64,000 nt of DNA from Sphingomonas glaciei (GTDB lineage: Bacteria > Pseudomonadota > Alphaproteobacteria > Sphingomonadales > Sphingomonadaceae): the NCBI RefSeq assembly GCF_023380025.1, contig NZ_CP097253.1, positions 868,001-932,000 of the forward strand, written 5' to 3'. This document shows, piece after piece, positions 36,302 through 46,543 of this stretch. How positions within the stretch are numbered: the first letter of the stretch is position 1; every line of letters begins with the position of its first letter. The position numbers and the translations under genes were made by a program. The notes beneath the pieces are model-generated. The model saw only the letters and a program-made list of their open reading frames with translations, had not been told where the DNA came from and did not search any database.

Positions 36302-38536
36302 TCAATCATCCTGGAAGCGGTTGCTGCGCGGAAAGCCGAGTGGCGCCATCCGTCCGCTCGCGCCCCGGATCGCCTTCCATTGCGTCAGATCGCCTTCAGT
36401 CCGGGTCCGCCCACTGTCCCCGCCCATGCTCCAGCTGAGGCCTTCGCCGGCCTTGAGCAGCGCAATGTCGGCGAGGCCGCCGTCGCGGTAACGTTGCAGC
36501 TGCACACCCGATCCGCGGCCCATCTCGGGCAGTTCGGACAGGTTGAAGACCAGCAGCTTGCGGTCGTCGCCGACCACCGCCACGGCCTCGGCACCCTCGG
36601 GTACCAGGCGCAGCACCTGCAACTTGGCGCCGGGGCGCAGGTTCATCAGTTGTTTGCCCTTGCGGGTTTCGGCCAGCACCGCCTCGCCGCTTGTCAGGAA
36701 ACCGCGGCCATCGCTGCTCGCCGCCATCAGGCGCGCGCTGGGCCTGACCACCAGCATCGCCGCAATCTCGACCTCGGCCTGCAGGTCGAGCGACAGCCGG
36801 ACCGGTTCGCCAAGGCCGCGTCCGCCCGGCAGCTTGTCCCCTCCGAGCGTATAGACCCGGCCATTTTCGCCCGCAATCAGGATCTTGTCGGTGGTCTGGG
36901 CATGCAGCGGCCGGCCCCACAATTCGTCGCCTTCGCGGAACTTGAGGGTCGCGAATTCCTCGGGCGCCAGATGCCCCTTCATCGCCCGGATCCAGCCGCG
37001 CGCGGACAAGATGACGGTGATCGGCTCCTTTTCGATCATCGCCGACCAGTCGATCTCGGCCCGCGCCGCTAGCGGCTTCTCCTCGATGGTGGTCCGGCGC
37101 GCGTCGCCGAACTTGGTCTTGACCCCTTCGAGGTCCTTCTTGAGCCGGTTGCGCTGCCGCCGCGGGCTTTCGATCAGCCCGAGCAGGTCCTCGCGCTCCT
37201 TGGCCAGCGCGGTGCGCTCCTTGGCGATCTCCATTTCCTCGAGCCGGCGCAGGCTGCGCAGCCGCATGTTGAGGATCGCCTCGGCCTGCCGGTCGGACAG
37301 CCCGAACTCAGCCATCATCACGACCTTGGGCTCGTCCTCGGTTCGAATGATCTCGATCACCCGATCGAGATTGAGATAGGCGATCAGGAAGCCGTCGAGC
37401 AGCTCCAGCCGGTCCTCGATCTTGCCGACCCGGGTCCGCGACCGGTTGAGCAAGACCTCGATCTGGAACGACAGCCAGGCGGTCAGGCAGCTCTTGAGCC
37501 CCATCACACCCGGCGTGCGGTGCTGGTCGAGCACGTTGAGGTTCAGCGGGAAGCGGATCTCGAGGTCGGTCAGCCGGTACAGGCTTTCCAGCAGCAGCGC
37601 TGGATCGACCGTCCGGCTGCGCGGCTCGAGCACGATCCGCAGGTCCTCGGCGCTCTCGTCGCGCACGTCGGCGAGGATCGGCAGCTTCTTGTTGGAAATG
37701 AGGTCAGCGATCTGCTCAATCAGCTTGGCCTTTTGCACTCCGTAGGGGATTTCGGTGACGACCAAGTCCCATCCCCCGCCCTTCTCCTTCTCCTGCGCGG
37801 CGCGGGCTCGCAGGCGGAAACTTCCGCGGCCACTCTCGTAGGCGGCCAAGATCGTCTCCCGCGCATCGACCACCAGTCCGCCGGTCGGAAAATCGGGGCC
37901 GGACACGAAATCCATCAGGTCGCGCGTCTCGGCCGCCGGATTGTCGATCAGGTGCATCGCCGCATCGATCAGCTCGCTGACATTGTGCGGCGGGATGCTG
38001 GTCGCCATGCCCACCGCGATCCCGCTCGCGCCATTGGCGAGCAGGTTGGGGAACAGGCCGGGGAACACCTCCGGCTCCTCTTCCTCGCCGTTGTACGTGG
38101 CTCGGAAGGCGACCGTCCCCTCGTCGAGGCCCTGCATCAGCTGGGCCGCGATCTTGGTCAGCTTGGCTTCGGTGTAACGATAGGCCGCGGCATTATCGCC
38201 GTCGATGTTGCCGAAATTGCCCTGCCCGTCGACCAGCGGATAGCGAAGCGCAAAGCTCTGCGCCAAACGGACCATCGCATCATAGACCGACTGGTCGCCG
38301 TGTGGGTGGTATTTGCCGATCACGTCGCCGACCACGCGGGCGGACTTCTTGTAGGCACCGCCGGGATCGAGCCGGAGCAGGCGCATCGCCCACAGCAGGC
38401 GGCGGTGGACCGGCTTCAGGCCATCGCGGACGTCCGGAAGCGAACGGGCGGTGATCGTCGACAGGGCATAGACGAGGTAGCGTTCGGACAGGGCCGCGTC
38501 GAAAGGAACCTCGATCTCGGTATCGCTTGGCTGCAT
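36302..38536 (-). CDS. parC: DNA topoisomerase IV subunit A
   Basis: A 744-residue type IIA topoisomerase subunit that decatenates daughter chromosomes with ParE. The winged-helix region has [19 protein letters not shown], and the catalytic tyrosine is in [11 protein letters not shown] (about residue 119-121). A coiled-coil gate region follows, then a short C-terminal domain of beta-pinwheel type. The length and the N-terminal [11 protein letters not shown] match ParC rather than GyrA. It lies 15 bases from the ThiD-VOC gene that follows it in transcription, so the two may form one unit. Confidence 0.93.
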   Translation of the reverse strand: MQPSDTEIEVPFDAALSERYLVYALSTITARSLPDVRDGLKPVHRRLLWAMRLLRLDPGGAYKKSARVVGDVIGKYHPHGDQSVYDAMVRLAQSFALRYPLVDGQGNFGNIDGDNAAAYRYTEAKLTKIAAQLMQGLDEGTVAFRATYNGEEEEPEVFPGLFPNLLANGASGIAVGMATSIPPHNVSELIDAAMHLIDNPAAETRDLMDFVSGPDFPTGGLVVDARETILAAYESGRGSFRLRARAAQEKEKGGGWDLVVTEIPYGVQKAKLIEQIADLISNKKLPILADVRDESAEDLRIVLEPRSRTVDPALLLESLYRLTDLEIRFPLNLNVLDQHRTPGVMGLKSCLTAWLSFQIEVLLNRSRTRVGKIEDRLELLDGFLIAYLNLDRVIEIIRTEDEPKVVMMAEFGLSDRQAEAILNMRLRSLRRLEEMEIAKERTALAKEREDLLGLIESPRRQRNRLKKDLEGVKTKFGDARRTTIEEKPLAARAEIDWSAMIEKEPITVILSARGWIRAMKGHLAPEEFATLKFREGDELWGRPLHAQTTDKILIAGENGRVYTLGGDKLPGGRGLGEPVRLSLDLQAEVEIAAMLVVRPSARLMAASSDGRGFLTSGEAVLAETRKGKQLMNLRPGAKLQVLRLVPEGAEAVAVVGDDRKLLVFNLSELPEMGRGSGVQLQRYRDGGLADIALLKAGEGLSWSMGGDSGRTRTEGDLTQWKAIRGASGRMAPLGFPRSNRFQDD

Positions 38537-38551
38537 GGCCCCGGTGTTAGC

Positions 38552-39733
38552 TTACCCCTCGGCCATCCGCCACGGGGGAAAGCGACGGGATTCGCCCGCC
38601 CGGTAGAGGAAGACGATGTTGCCGGCCGGATCGCGTAGCCGGGCTTCGCGCCACAGCCACGGCTGGTCGCGCGGGCCATGCTCGAACACGAGGCCCGAGC
38701 GGGCCAACGCCTCGACCCGGCTGTCGAGGTCGTCGCACTCGAAATAGACCGCGGTGGTGGGGGCGGTCTCCTCTTCGGGATCGATCTGGACCGAGAAGGT
38801 GGTGCCGCCCCACGCCTCGAACCGGGCGTAGCCATTCTCGGGACTATCGACGATCTGGTGCAGGCCGATCTTGGTGTAGAAGTCGACCTGCTTGGCGTAA
38901 TCCTTGCCGGTGACCGTCACCTGGTTGAGCCGCGGGCTGCCGCCGACGTCGAGCCGAACCTTGCCCTGCCCCATCGGGCCGTGTCCCTGCCCCAGCCCCG
39001 GCGCCTCGAGCAGCGCGATACGGACGAAGTTGCGCGCCTGCGCCACCGCATCGGCCAGCCGCCGGCCCTCGCCCAGCCCGAAGGCGATGGCGCTGGCCAG
39101 CGTGCAGCCAGTGCCATGGCTATGCTCGGTCTCGATCCGGGTGCCCTGCCAGCTGGTAAGGTTATCCTCCTCGATCAGCGCATCGGCCACCGCCTCACCT
39201 TCATCATGCCCGCCCTTCACCAGCACCGCACAGCGATGCTTGGAAACGAGTCCTAGCGCGCCGTCGACCGGATCGTCCTTGCCCGTCAAGCGGGTTAGTT
39301 CAGGCAGGTTGGGCGTGGTCACCGTTGCCAGGTCCATCAGCGCACCGAAGGCTGCAATGGTGGCCTCGTCGGCCAGCGCGGCGCCACTAGTCGCGACCAT
39401 GACGGGATCGAACACCAGCGGCACCCGCGGCTCCATCGCTGCCAGCCGCTCGGCCACCATTCGAGCAGTAAAGGCCGATCCGATCATCCCGATCTTGATC
39501 GCGTCCACGCCGAAGTCGCTAACAACCGAATCGATCTGCGCGAGGACGATCTCGGCCGGCACGTTGTGGACCGCATCGACTCCAAGGCTGTTCTGTGCAG
39601 TGATCGCGGTGATCGCGGTCATCGCATGCCCGCCCAGCATAGTTACGGTCTTGATGTCGGCCTGGATCCCCGCACCGCCGCCGCTGTCCGAACCGGCGAT
39701 GATCAGGATTCGTGGGATCGCCTTGCCTGTCAT
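38552..39733 (-). CDS. thiD: Hydroxymethylpyrimidine (phosphate) kinase fused to a VOC/glyoxalase domain
   Basis: A 393-residue fusion. Residues 1-260 are ThiD, which phosphorylates HMP and HMP-P for thiamine: AGSDSGGGAGIQADIKT at the start and the anion-hole motif HGTGCTLASAIA near 205. From about residue 265 a VOC domain (glyoxalase/bleomycin-resistance fold) begins with LNQVTVTGKDYAKQVDFYTKIGL and ends with DPAGNIVFLY. There is no stop or frameshift between them. The VOC half keeps few obvious metal ligands. ATG 39733 is the ThiD start; the upstream open frame is not conserved. Confidence 0.9.
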   Translation of the reverse strand: MTGKAIPRILIIAGSDSGGGAGIQADIKTVTMLGGHAMTAITAITAQNSLGVDAVHNVPAEIVLAQIDSVVSDFGVDAIKIGMIGSAFTARMVAERLAAMEPRVPLVFDPVMVATSGAALADEATIAAFGALMDLATVTTPNLPELTRLTGKDDPVDGALGLVSKHRCAVLVKGGHDEGEAVADALIEEDNLTSWQGTRIETEHSHGTGCTLASAIAFGLGEGRRLADAVAQARNFVRIALLEAPGLGQGHGPMGQGKVRLDVGGSPRLNQVTVTGKDYAKQVDFYTKIGLHQIVDSPENGYARFEAWGGTTFSVQIDPEEETAPTTAVYFECDDLDSRVEALARSGLVFEHGPRDQPWLWREARLRDPAGNIVFLYRAGESRRFPPWRMAEG

Positions 39734-39758
39734 GGTTCCTGCCCTGCGGCCGCCGGTG

Positions 39759-39959
39759 TTAAGATTTTGCCTTGGCAGCGGCAGCCTTTGAACGCGTCGG
39801 GCGGTCCAGCAGTTCACCCCGGCAATTGGGGCACCGTTCATCCAGTTCCTCGGCGCAGGGCGCACAGAAGGTGCATTCGAAGCTGCAGATGAAGGCGCCG
39901 GGCAGATGCGCGGGAAGCGCCTCGCCGCAGCGCTCGCAAGTCTCCTTCATCGCCAGCAT
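39759..39959 (-). CDS. DUF1272 zinc-ribbon-like small protein
   Basis: A 66-residue protein with four Cys pairs in a compact arrangement (CERCGE, CSFECTFCAPC, CPNCRGE), typical of DUF1272 and likely to bind two zinc ions. The C-terminal tail is basic (TRSKAAAAKAKS). Its ATG shares the last base of the glmM TGA stop (TGATG), so it is translationally coupled to glmM. The function is unknown. Confidence 0.88.
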   Translation of the reverse strand: MLAMKETCERCGEALPAHLPGAFICSFECTFCAPCAEELDERCPNCRGELLDRPTRSKAAAAKAKS

Positions 39960-41299
39960 CAGGCCGCCGCCTCTTCCACCGCGGCGCAGATGCGCGCGAC
40001 GACAGTCTCGACCTCGGCCGCATCGTCGCCTTCGGCCATGACCCGGATCAGCGGTTCGGTCCCCGACTTGCGGATGACCAGCCGCCCGCGACCGTCCAGC
40101 TGCCGTTCGGCGTCGGCGATCACCTGCTGCACTGCCTCAGCCTCCAGCGGCGCTCCAGCCTTGAAGCGGACGTTTCTGAGCAACTGCGGGACCGGCTCGA
40201 ACTGAGCGAGAAGATCGCTTGCCCGGCGGTCCTGCCCGACCATCGCGGCAAGGATTTGCAACCCCGCAACCAAGCCGTCACCGGTGGTCGCATGGTCGGT
40301 CAGGATGATGTGCCCCGACTGCTCGCCCCCGACGTTGCAGCCCCGTTCCCGCATCGCCTCGAGGACGTAGCGGTCGCCGACCTTGGTCCGATGGAGCGTC
40401 AGCCCCTCCGCCGCCAGATGTCGTTCCAGGCCAAGGTTGCTCATCACCGTCGCCACCACGCCATCGCCCCGAAGCAGGCCCTGCCGTTGCTGGTCGAGCG
40501 CGATCAGCGCCATCAGCTGGTCGCCGTCGATCACCTTGCCGCGGTCGTCGACCACGATCAGCCGGTCGGCGTCGCCGTCGAGCGCCAGCCCGATGTCCGC
40601 CCCGCTGGCGACCACCGTCTCCTGCAGCAGCTGGGGATGGGTCGAACCACAGGCGTCGTTGATGTTGGTGCCGTTGGGCTGAACCCCGAGCGGGATCACC
40701 TCGGCACCCAGCTCCCACAAGGCGTCGGGCGCGACGTGATAGGCCGCGCCATGGGCGCAATCGATGACGATCTTCAGCCCGTCGAGCCGAAGCGTATCCG
40801 GGAACGTCGACTTGGCGAAATGGACGTACCGCCCGCGCGCGTCCTCGATTCGCTTCGCCCGGCCGATGCGATTGGCCTCGACCAGGTCCGCGTCCTGCTC
40901 AAGCAGCGCCTCGATCGCCAGTTCGTCCTCGTCGCTGAGCTTGAAGCCGTCGGGGCCGAACAGCTTGATGCCATTGTCGTGAAACGGATTGTGGCTGGCC
41001 GAGATCATCACGCCGAGGTCGGCCCGCATCGAGCGGGTCAGCATCGCCACCGCCGGGGTCGGCATCGGCCCCAGCAGGACCACGTCCATGCCCACGCTGG
41101 TGAAGCCCGCCACCAACGCGCTTTCCATCATGTAGCCGGACAGCCTCGTGTCCTTGCCAATCACCACCCGGTGGCGATGGTCGCCGCGAAGAAAATGCGC
41201 GCCTGCCGCCTGTCCCACCTTGAGGGCGATGTCAGCCGTCATCGGCGCCTCATTGGTGAGACCCCTGATTCCGTCGGTACCGAAGAACTTGCGTGCCAT
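39959..41299 (-). CDS. glmM: Phosphoglucosamine mutase
   Basis: A 446-residue alpha-D-phosphohexomutase that converts glucosamine-6-phosphate to glucosamine-1-phosphate for peptidoglycan and LPS precursors. FGTDGIRG is at the N-terminus, the phosphoserine loop [13 protein letters not shown] has Ser at about 101, the metal loop is DGDADRLI, and the sugar loop GEQSGHII is present. The C-terminal phosphate loop [13 protein letters not shown] is intact. It is coupled to the DUF1272 gene. Confidence 0.97.
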   Translation of the reverse strand: MARKFFGTDGIRGLTNEAPMTADIALKVGQAAGAHFLRGDHRHRVVIGKDTRLSGYMMESALVAGFTSVGMDVVLLGPMPTPAVAMLTRSMRADLGVMISASHNPFHDNGIKLFGPDGFKLSDEDELAIEALLEQDADLVEANRIGRAKRIEDARGRYVHFAKSTFPDTLRLDGLKIVIDCAHGAAYHVAPDALWELGAEVIPLGVQPNGTNINDACGSTHPQLLQETVVASGADIGLALDGDADRLIVVDDRGKVIDGDQLMALIALDQQRQGLLRGDGVVATVMSNLGLERHLAAEGLTLHRTKVGDRYVLEAMRERGCNVGGEQSGHIILTDHATTGDGLVAGLQILAAMVGQDRRASDLLAQFEPVPQLLRNVRFKAGAPLEAEAVQQVIADAERQLDGRGRLVIRKSGTEPLIRVMAEGDDAAEVETVVARICAAVEEAAA

Positions 41300-41319
41300 G
41301 GCGGGTCCTTAGCGCGGGG

Positions 41320-41985
41320 TCAGCGCAAGGCCCATACCCCTACCGGCAATGGATGAAGCCAGGTCGCGAGGAGGAAGATGGCGGTGCCGCCGAGGAAGGC
41401 TGGCCAGCCGGGAAGCGCGAAGCCCTTGCCGAACGGCAGGTAGCTGGTCTTCGCCACCCACTCGGCCCACGCCTCCCCCAGATGCTTGCGTTTCTTGACG
41501 TCCTGCCCGGCCGCTCCAACCAGCGCCATCACCAGCACAGTCGCGGCGACCACCACCGCCGAGCGCTCGGCATGCACCAGCAAGTGACTCACCGCCCACA
41601 AGGCGAACGACCACATCATCGGGTGGCGGGTGATTCGCATCACGCCGATCGGCTCGCCAATCACCACTTCGCTGCCGGGGCCGAAGGTGACCATCGCCGG
41701 ATTGCGAACGAACGACCCGGCCAGCAGGATGCCCGCCATCCAGGTCAGGACCGCGGAAAGCGGCCAGGCAAATGCCGGCGGCTGCCACAGCCAGTCTTCC
41801 GGCCCCGCGCCCTTCCGGGCCCAGATCATTCCGCCAAAGGTCGCCAGCGCGACTAGGGAATAGAGCCCCTGGAACGCCTTGCCGCCCAGCCGCCTCGCCA
41901 GCGGCTGGCGGAGGGGGTGGGAGAAGAGGAGGTGGGTCGCGACGAAGGCTGAGCCGAAGGCAGCAGTCAGCGCGACCGCACTCAC
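41320..41985 (-). CDS. NnrU family membrane protein
   Basis: A 221-residue membrane protein with about six hydrophobic segments and the NnrU signatures RITRHPMMWSFALWAVSHLL and WLWQPP. The family includes NnrU, found near denitrification genes, and plant Z-ISO, a haem-dependent carotene isomerase. No denitrification gene is nearby. The GTG start overlaps the stop of amidohydrolase B (GTGA), so it is the last gene of the POT-amidohydrolase operon. Confidence 0.88.
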   Translation of the reverse strand: MSAVALTAAFGSAFVATHLLFSHPLRQPLARRLGGKAFQGLYSLVALATFGGMIWARKGAGPEDWLWQPPAFAWPLSAVLTWMAGILLAGSFVRNPAMVTFGPGSEVVIGEPIGVMRITRHPMMWSFALWAVSHLLVHAERSAVVVAATVLVMALVGAAGQDVKKRKHLGEAWAEWVAKTSYLPFGKGFALPGWPAFLGGTAIFLLATWLHPLPVGVWALR

Positions 41986-43376
41986 CGCCGGTAGGCTTCG
42001 GGCAGGACGCCGCGATCGAGGGTGCGGTAGCGATCGCGCAGCTTGGTCTGGCGGGTTTCCAGCGGCTGCTGCACCCCGTCGATATAGACCGCTTCGGCCG
42101 CGCTCAGATGGTCGAGCGGGTCGCCCGACCAGATGACGAGGTCGCCGCGCCGGCCGGGCCTGAGGCTTCCGACGTCGCCGCCAAGCCCCATCGCTTCGGC
42201 CGGGGCCGAGGTGATGGCGGCAAGAGCCTCACCCCACGACAGCCCGGACGCGCCCGGCAGGCGCGACAGGCCGACGAGGTTGCCGGCATACCAGCGCGCC
42301 CGGAACGCCATCCGCTGCTCGTCGTCATTGATGGTGCCGATCGACACCTTGACCCCAGCGGCGCGCATCCGGCCGATGTTGCTGTGGGTCGAACCGAGGC
42401 TCTCGAAACTGTTAGGAAGCGAGGTCAGCGCCGAGGCGATCACCGGGATGCCCGAGGCGGCAAGTTCGCTCGCCACGGTCCAGCCTTCATCGGCGCCGAC
42501 GATCGCCAGCCGCATGCGCGGAAATTCCCGCTTGAGCGCGATCACCTGGCGAAGGTCGGAGGCCCGCTCGGCATGGACAAGCAGCAATTGCCGGCCCTGG
42601 ACCACCGGGACCAGTGCCACCGCATCGAACCGGGTCAGCAGCACGTCCTGATTGCGCCGCGCCTCGTAGGTGCGATTTTCGTTGGGGTTGGCGACGACCG
42701 GATCCTCGCGCGGATCCTCGCTGCTCCGGCCGCTCTCGCTGCGACCACCGGCGGTGCCGCCGGCAACCTGCCGCGCTTCGCGCAACGCGTTGCGCAGGAG
42801 GGCGTGGGCCGAGGCCCGGCTTCCGCCCGATGTCTCGGCGCCCTGCTCGCCGAGCTCCACATATTGGAACAGGCGGCCACGCGTGACCGGCTGCCCATCG
42901 GCACCGGTGTCGATCAGCGCGCCCTGGCCGGCAAAGATGCTCTTGCCGGTACTCGGCGCGACGATGGCGCGGGTGACGCCTTCGGCTCGATTGATCGCGA
43001 CCGGGGCGGCGTTGGGGTTGATCGCCGGAGCGATGTCCAGCGCGGCGCTGAACGGTCCGTCAGAGCTCTGGTCATTGGCACCCGCCACCGCATCGACGTC
43101 GGCGAGGCCAAGGCGGGAGAAGCCGGCGATGATGCCGGGCGTTACCCACTTGCCGGCGGCGTTCACCACCTGCGCCCCGGCGGGGACTGCAACGCCCTGC
43201 CCGGCCGCGACGACCCGCCCGTCGCGGATCACCACGGTGCCGCTCTGGATCGGCGCCGAACCGTCACCCAGGGCAACGGTGCCGCCGGTGATGGCAATCG
43301 TCTGCGCAGAGGCCGGAGCGGCGAGCGCCACGACCGCAGCGGTGGCAGCCAGCAGCTGCAGTGAGCGGCGGATCAC
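41982..43376 (-). CDS. Amidohydrolase-family paralogue lacking the HxH metal motif
   Basis: A 464-residue protein with a signal peptide cleaved near PASAQT. It aligns along its length with the preceding amidohydrolase, sharing PAGAQV, VTPGII, and the C-terminal PGRRGDLVIWSGDPL block. Where the active enzyme has HSH directly after VTPGIIDV, this protein has FSR (residues 86-88), and no other HxH is present. A metal-free pseudoenzyme or a partner subunit is the simplest reading. It starts at a GTG that overlaps the stop of its paralogue by 4 bases, implying made-together stoichiometry. Confidence 0.88.
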   Translation of the reverse strand: MIRRSLQLLAATAAVVALAAPASAQTIAITGGTVALGDGSAPIQSGTVVIRDGRVVAAGQGVAVPAGAQVVNAAGKWVTPGIIAGFSRLGLADVDAVAGANDQSSDGPFSAALDIAPAINPNAAPVAINRAEGVTRAIVAPSTGKSIFAGQGALIDTGADGQPVTRGRLFQYVELGEQGAETSGGSRASAHALLRNALREARQVAGGTAGGRSESGRSSEDPREDPVVANPNENRTYEARRNQDVLLTRFDAVALVPVVQGRQLLLVHAERASDLRQVIALKREFPRMRLAIVGADEGWTVASELAASGIPVIASALTSLPNSFESLGSTHSNIGRMRAAGVKVSIGTINDDEQRMAFRARWYAGNLVGLSRLPGASGLSWGEALAAITSAPAEAMGLGGDVGSLRPGRRGDLVIWSGDPLDHLSAAEAVYIDGVQQPLETRQTKLRDRYRTLDRGVLPEAYRR

Positions 43377-44764
43377 TTCACGTCTCCTTCGCCCGGCTGG
43401 CCAAGCTCGAAGTCGCTGACCGGCCGAATCCGCGGGTTGTTGGCGTCGTACATCAGCGCCCCGTCGATCCACACCCGTTCGGGCCGGGTGTAGGTGCTGA
43501 ACGGATTGCCGTTCCACAAGACCACGTCGGCATTCTTTCCGGGCTTGAGGCTTCCGGTCTGGTCGAAGATGCCCATCGCCTTGGCCGGATTCATGGACAG
43601 CCACTTCCAGGCATATTCCTCGGTGATCGGAAGGCCCGCACGGCGGCCCGCCGCCATCGCCTTGGCCGCTTCCTGGTTGAGGCGCTGGATACCGTTGGCG
43701 TCGTCCGAGTGGACGATCGCACAGGCCCCGGCGCGGTCGACGAAGGCGATATTCTCGCGGATCGCGTCATAGGCTTCCATCTTGAAGCCGTACCAGTCGG
43801 CCCACATCGCCGAGCAGATGCCTTCGCGAGCGAGAATGTCGGCGATCTTGTAGCTCTCCACCGCGTGGTGGAAGGTGCCGATCCTGTATCCGGCCTCCTT
43901 GGAGAGGTCGATCATGTTCGCCATTTCGTCGGCGCGGTAGCAATGGTTGTGGACGAGGATCTTGCCCTCGAGCACGCCCTTCAGCGTGTCCATCGCAAGG
44001 TCCTGCTCGGGGACGTCGCCGCCCTCGGCCTCATACTTGTCCCACTTGCGCTTGTAGGCCTTGGCGTTGATCCAGGTCTGGCGGGTGACGGCGATGTTGC
44101 CCATGCGGGTCGCCGGTCCGCCCTTTTCGCCATAGACCCGCTTGGGGTTCTCTCCGCAGGCCATCTTGAGGCCGTAGGGTGCGCCCGGGAACTTCATGCC
44201 TTGCATGGTCCGCGCCGGCACATTCTTGAGCGTGACCGAGCGGCCGCCGAACAGGTTGGCCGAACCGGGCAGGATCTGCAGCGCGGTGACGCCGCCATTG
44301 GCCAGCGCCCGGCTGAAGCCCGGGTCGTTGGGCCATACGCTATGCTCGGCCCACACCTCGGGCCGGGAGGGACCGGTAGCCTCGTTGCCGTCCTCGTGCG
44401 CCTCGACCGAGGGGGAGGGATAGTCGCCAAGGTGGCTGTGGACGTCGATGATTCCGGGGGTGACATACTTGCCGGCCCCGTCGATCACCTGCGCCCCGGC
44501 CGGGGCGGCGACGGTCTGCCCGACCGCCTGGATCTTGCCATCGGCCAGGAACACCTGCCCGTTGTTGATCCGCCCGCCTTCGCCATCGAGGATGGTGACG
44601 CCGGTGATGACAATCGGTGCGCCCGGATAAGGCTGGTAGGTCGAAGGGAAGGGATCGGACGCGATCCGGATCCTTTCCCCATCATCCTTGTCCGCCGCAC
44701 CGGTGGTGGCGCAGCCGGCCAGCGCCAGCGCCGCCAGCGACGCCCCGATCAGCCCCCTGGTCAT
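43373..44764 (-). CDS. Amidohydrolase-family lipoprotein (active-site motif intact)
   Basis: A 463-residue protein with a lipoprotein signal (lipobox ALAGC, Cys18), so it is anchored in the periplasm. The amidohydrolase core has the metal pair HSH at 109-111 in PGIIDVHSHLG, VHNHCYRADE in the middle, GTFHHAVES, and the late acidic residue in IVHSDDAN. Such enzymes cleave N-acyl or dipeptide amides. It lies 5 bases after the POT transporter gene and is coupled to an inactive-looking paralogue. Peptide or dipeptide hydrolysis is inferred from context. Confidence 0.9.
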   Translation of the reverse strand: MTRGLIGASLAALALAGCATTGAADKDDGERIRIASDPFPSTYQPYPGAPIVITGVTILDGEGGRINNGQVFLADGKIQAVGQTVAAPAGAQVIDGAGKYVTPGIIDVHSHLGDYPSPSVEAHEDGNEATGPSRPEVWAEHSVWPNDPGFSRALANGGVTALQILPGSANLFGGRSVTLKNVPARTMQGMKFPGAPYGLKMACGENPKRVYGEKGGPATRMGNIAVTRQTWINAKAYKRKWDKYEAEGGDVPEQDLAMDTLKGVLEGKILVHNHCYRADEMANMIDLSKEAGYRIGTFHHAVESYKIADILAREGICSAMWADWYGFKMEAYDAIRENIAFVDRAGACAIVHSDDANGIQRLNQEAAKAMAAGRRAGLPITEEYAWKWLSMNPAKAMGIFDQTGSLKPGKNADVVLWNGNPFSTYTRPERVWIDGALMYDANNPRIRPVSDFELGQPGEGDVK

Positions 44765-44769
44765 CTGCG

Positions 44770-46419
44770 TCAGGCCTTTCGCGGCGAGTTGGGAATGGTC
44801 TCGTCCTGCGGGAACATGCCCGCATCCTGGCCGCGATCGCCGCCCATTTCGGCACGGCCGGCAAGGTCGTCGTCCTGGCCCAGCGTATCGAGGTGCATCC
44901 AGCGCTTCACGATCGGCGAGATCGCAAGCACCGCGACGCCCGCGCCTATCGCGATCCAGCCGAACAGCTGGTAGACGTCGAGCAGGCCCTGCTTGGTGAT
45001 GTCGCCGTCGTGGCCGCCGGTCGCCTCGCCGATCTTGCCCGCGACGAAATTGCCCACCGCGGTCATGTAGAACCAGGCGCCCATGATCAGGCTGGCAAGG
45101 AACTTCGGCGCCAGCCGGTTCATCGCGCTGAGGCCCACCGGCGAGAGGCAGAGCTCGGCGGTGGTGGCGAAGAAATAGTAGGCGAAGACAAGGATCACCG
45201 GGGTCATCACGGCAATGCCCCACGCCTCGGCGCCCCACACGAGGACGAGGTTGGCGAGGCCCATCTGCGCCAGCGCCAGGCCGAATTTGGCGGGTGCCGA
45301 CGGTTCGGCGCGACGCTTGCCGAGGAAGACCCACAGGCCGGCGAAGATCGGCGCGAGGATCATGATGAGGATCGGGTTGATCGACTGGAAGATCGACGCG
45401 GGAACCCCGCCGCGATCGACGAACTTGTCGGTGAACAGGCTCATCGAGCCGCCCGCCTGCTCGAACAGGCCCCAGAACAACGGATTGAGGCTGATCAGGA
45501 ACAGGATGGCGAACATCCGCTCGCGCGGCTCCTTGGGCAGCTTGAAGCTCTCGTACAGCACGTAACCGAGCAGCGAGACGCCGGCCACGACCAGCAGGCC
45601 CTGGATGACGTCCTGATACTGGACCAGCGCCCAGCACACCGCGACGGCGAGGAAGCCAATACCGTAGATCGTGAATTCGGCGTTCCTGCTGAGCGGACGC
45701 GGGGCTTCTCCGGCACCGTTCAGCGCCTTCTTGCCGAGCACGAAGACGACCAGGCCGAGGAGCATTCCGAGACCGGCAAGTCCGAAGCCGTAGCCCCAGC
45801 CGATGGTCTCGCCGAGATAGCCGACGAGGATTGTGCCGATCGCGGCCCCGACGTTGATGCCCATGTAGAACACCGTGTAGGCGCCGTCGCGGCGGACATC
45901 GGTCAGCTTGTAGAGCTGGCCCACCATCACCGAGATGTTGGCCTTGAGGAAGCCCGAGCCGACGATGATAAAGGCGAGCGCGGCCCAGAACACGTTGATG
46001 GTGGGATCATTCTGCCCGCCGACACCCTCGACCGCCATCAGGCTGTGACCGGCGGCAAGCAGCAGGCCGCCGAACAGGACCGCCTTGCGCTGACCGAGAT
46101 AGCGATCGGCGAGATAGCCGCCGAGCACCGGGGTGATGTAAACGAGGCTGGTGTAGGCGCCGTAGATCAGCGTCGCCTTGCCGTCGCTGAACAGCCAGTG
46201 CTTGGTCAGGTAGAAGATCAGCAGCGCGCGCATGCCGTAGTAGGAGAAACGCTCCCACATTTCGGCGAAGAACAGCATGTACAGGCCCTTGGGGTGACCC
46301 GCGAATTCAGGCTCCTTCTGAATGGCGACCTTGGCGCCGGTCGCAAGGAAGAGAGCCAGAACAACGACGGCGATCGCGGTGATCCAATCGCTTTCCTGCC
46401 ACAAACCCATAGGCTTCAT
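44770..46419 (-). CDS. Proton-dependent oligopeptide transporter (POT family)
   Basis: A 549-residue MFS protein with 12 to 14 membrane segments. The POT signature FFAEMWERFSYYGMRALL carries the ExxERFxYYG motif needed for proton-coupled di- and tripeptide uptake, followed by GGYLADRYLGQRKAVL. The C-terminal 40 residues are cytoplasmic and acidic. It is the first gene of an operon with two exported amidohydrolases and NnrU, which suggests that products of extracellular peptide cleavage enter by this transporter. Confidence 0.94.
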   Translation of the reverse strand: MKPMGLWQESDWITAIAVVVLALFLATGAKVAIQKEPEFAGHPKGLYMLFFAEMWERFSYYGMRALLIFYLTKHWLFSDGKATLIYGAYTSLVYITPVLGGYLADRYLGQRKAVLFGGLLLAAGHSLMAVEGVGGQNDPTINVFWAALAFIIVGSGFLKANISVMVGQLYKLTDVRRDGAYTVFYMGINVGAAIGTILVGYLGETIGWGYGFGLAGLGMLLGLVVFVLGKKALNGAGEAPRPLSRNAEFTIYGIGFLAVAVCWALVQYQDVIQGLLVVAGVSLLGYVLYESFKLPKEPRERMFAILFLISLNPLFWGLFEQAGGSMSLFTDKFVDRGGVPASIFQSINPILIMILAPIFAGLWVFLGKRRAEPSAPAKFGLALAQMGLANLVLVWGAEAWGIAVMTPVILVFAYYFFATTAELCLSPVGLSAMNRLAPKFLASLIMGAWFYMTAVGNFVAGKIGEATGGHDGDITKQGLLDVYQLFGWIAIGAGVAVLAISPIVKRWMHLDTLGQDDDLAGRAEMGGDRGQDAGMFPQDETIPNSPRKA

Positions 46420-46514
46420 AGAATAATCCCGTGCTTGGACCGGACGGGCCGGCCCTTGAAAAGTGGCCGCACCTTACGCAGCAAATCCCTGTTGCCAAGC
46501 GCATTGTGACAGGC

Positions 46515-46542
46515 GGGCGGGCGCCCTATGTCTCGCCCGCCC
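46515..46542 (+). promoter_or_regulatory. 9-base GC hairpin directly before the nitroreductase start
   Basis: GGGCGGGCG pairs perfectly with CGCCCGCCC around a 10-base loop. The stem ends one base before the ATG at 46544, and no Shine-Dalgarno sequence is present. If transcription begins upstream, the hairpin would block initiation; alternatively the mRNA could start close to the ATG. Confidence 0.4.
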
Positions 46543-46543
46543 C

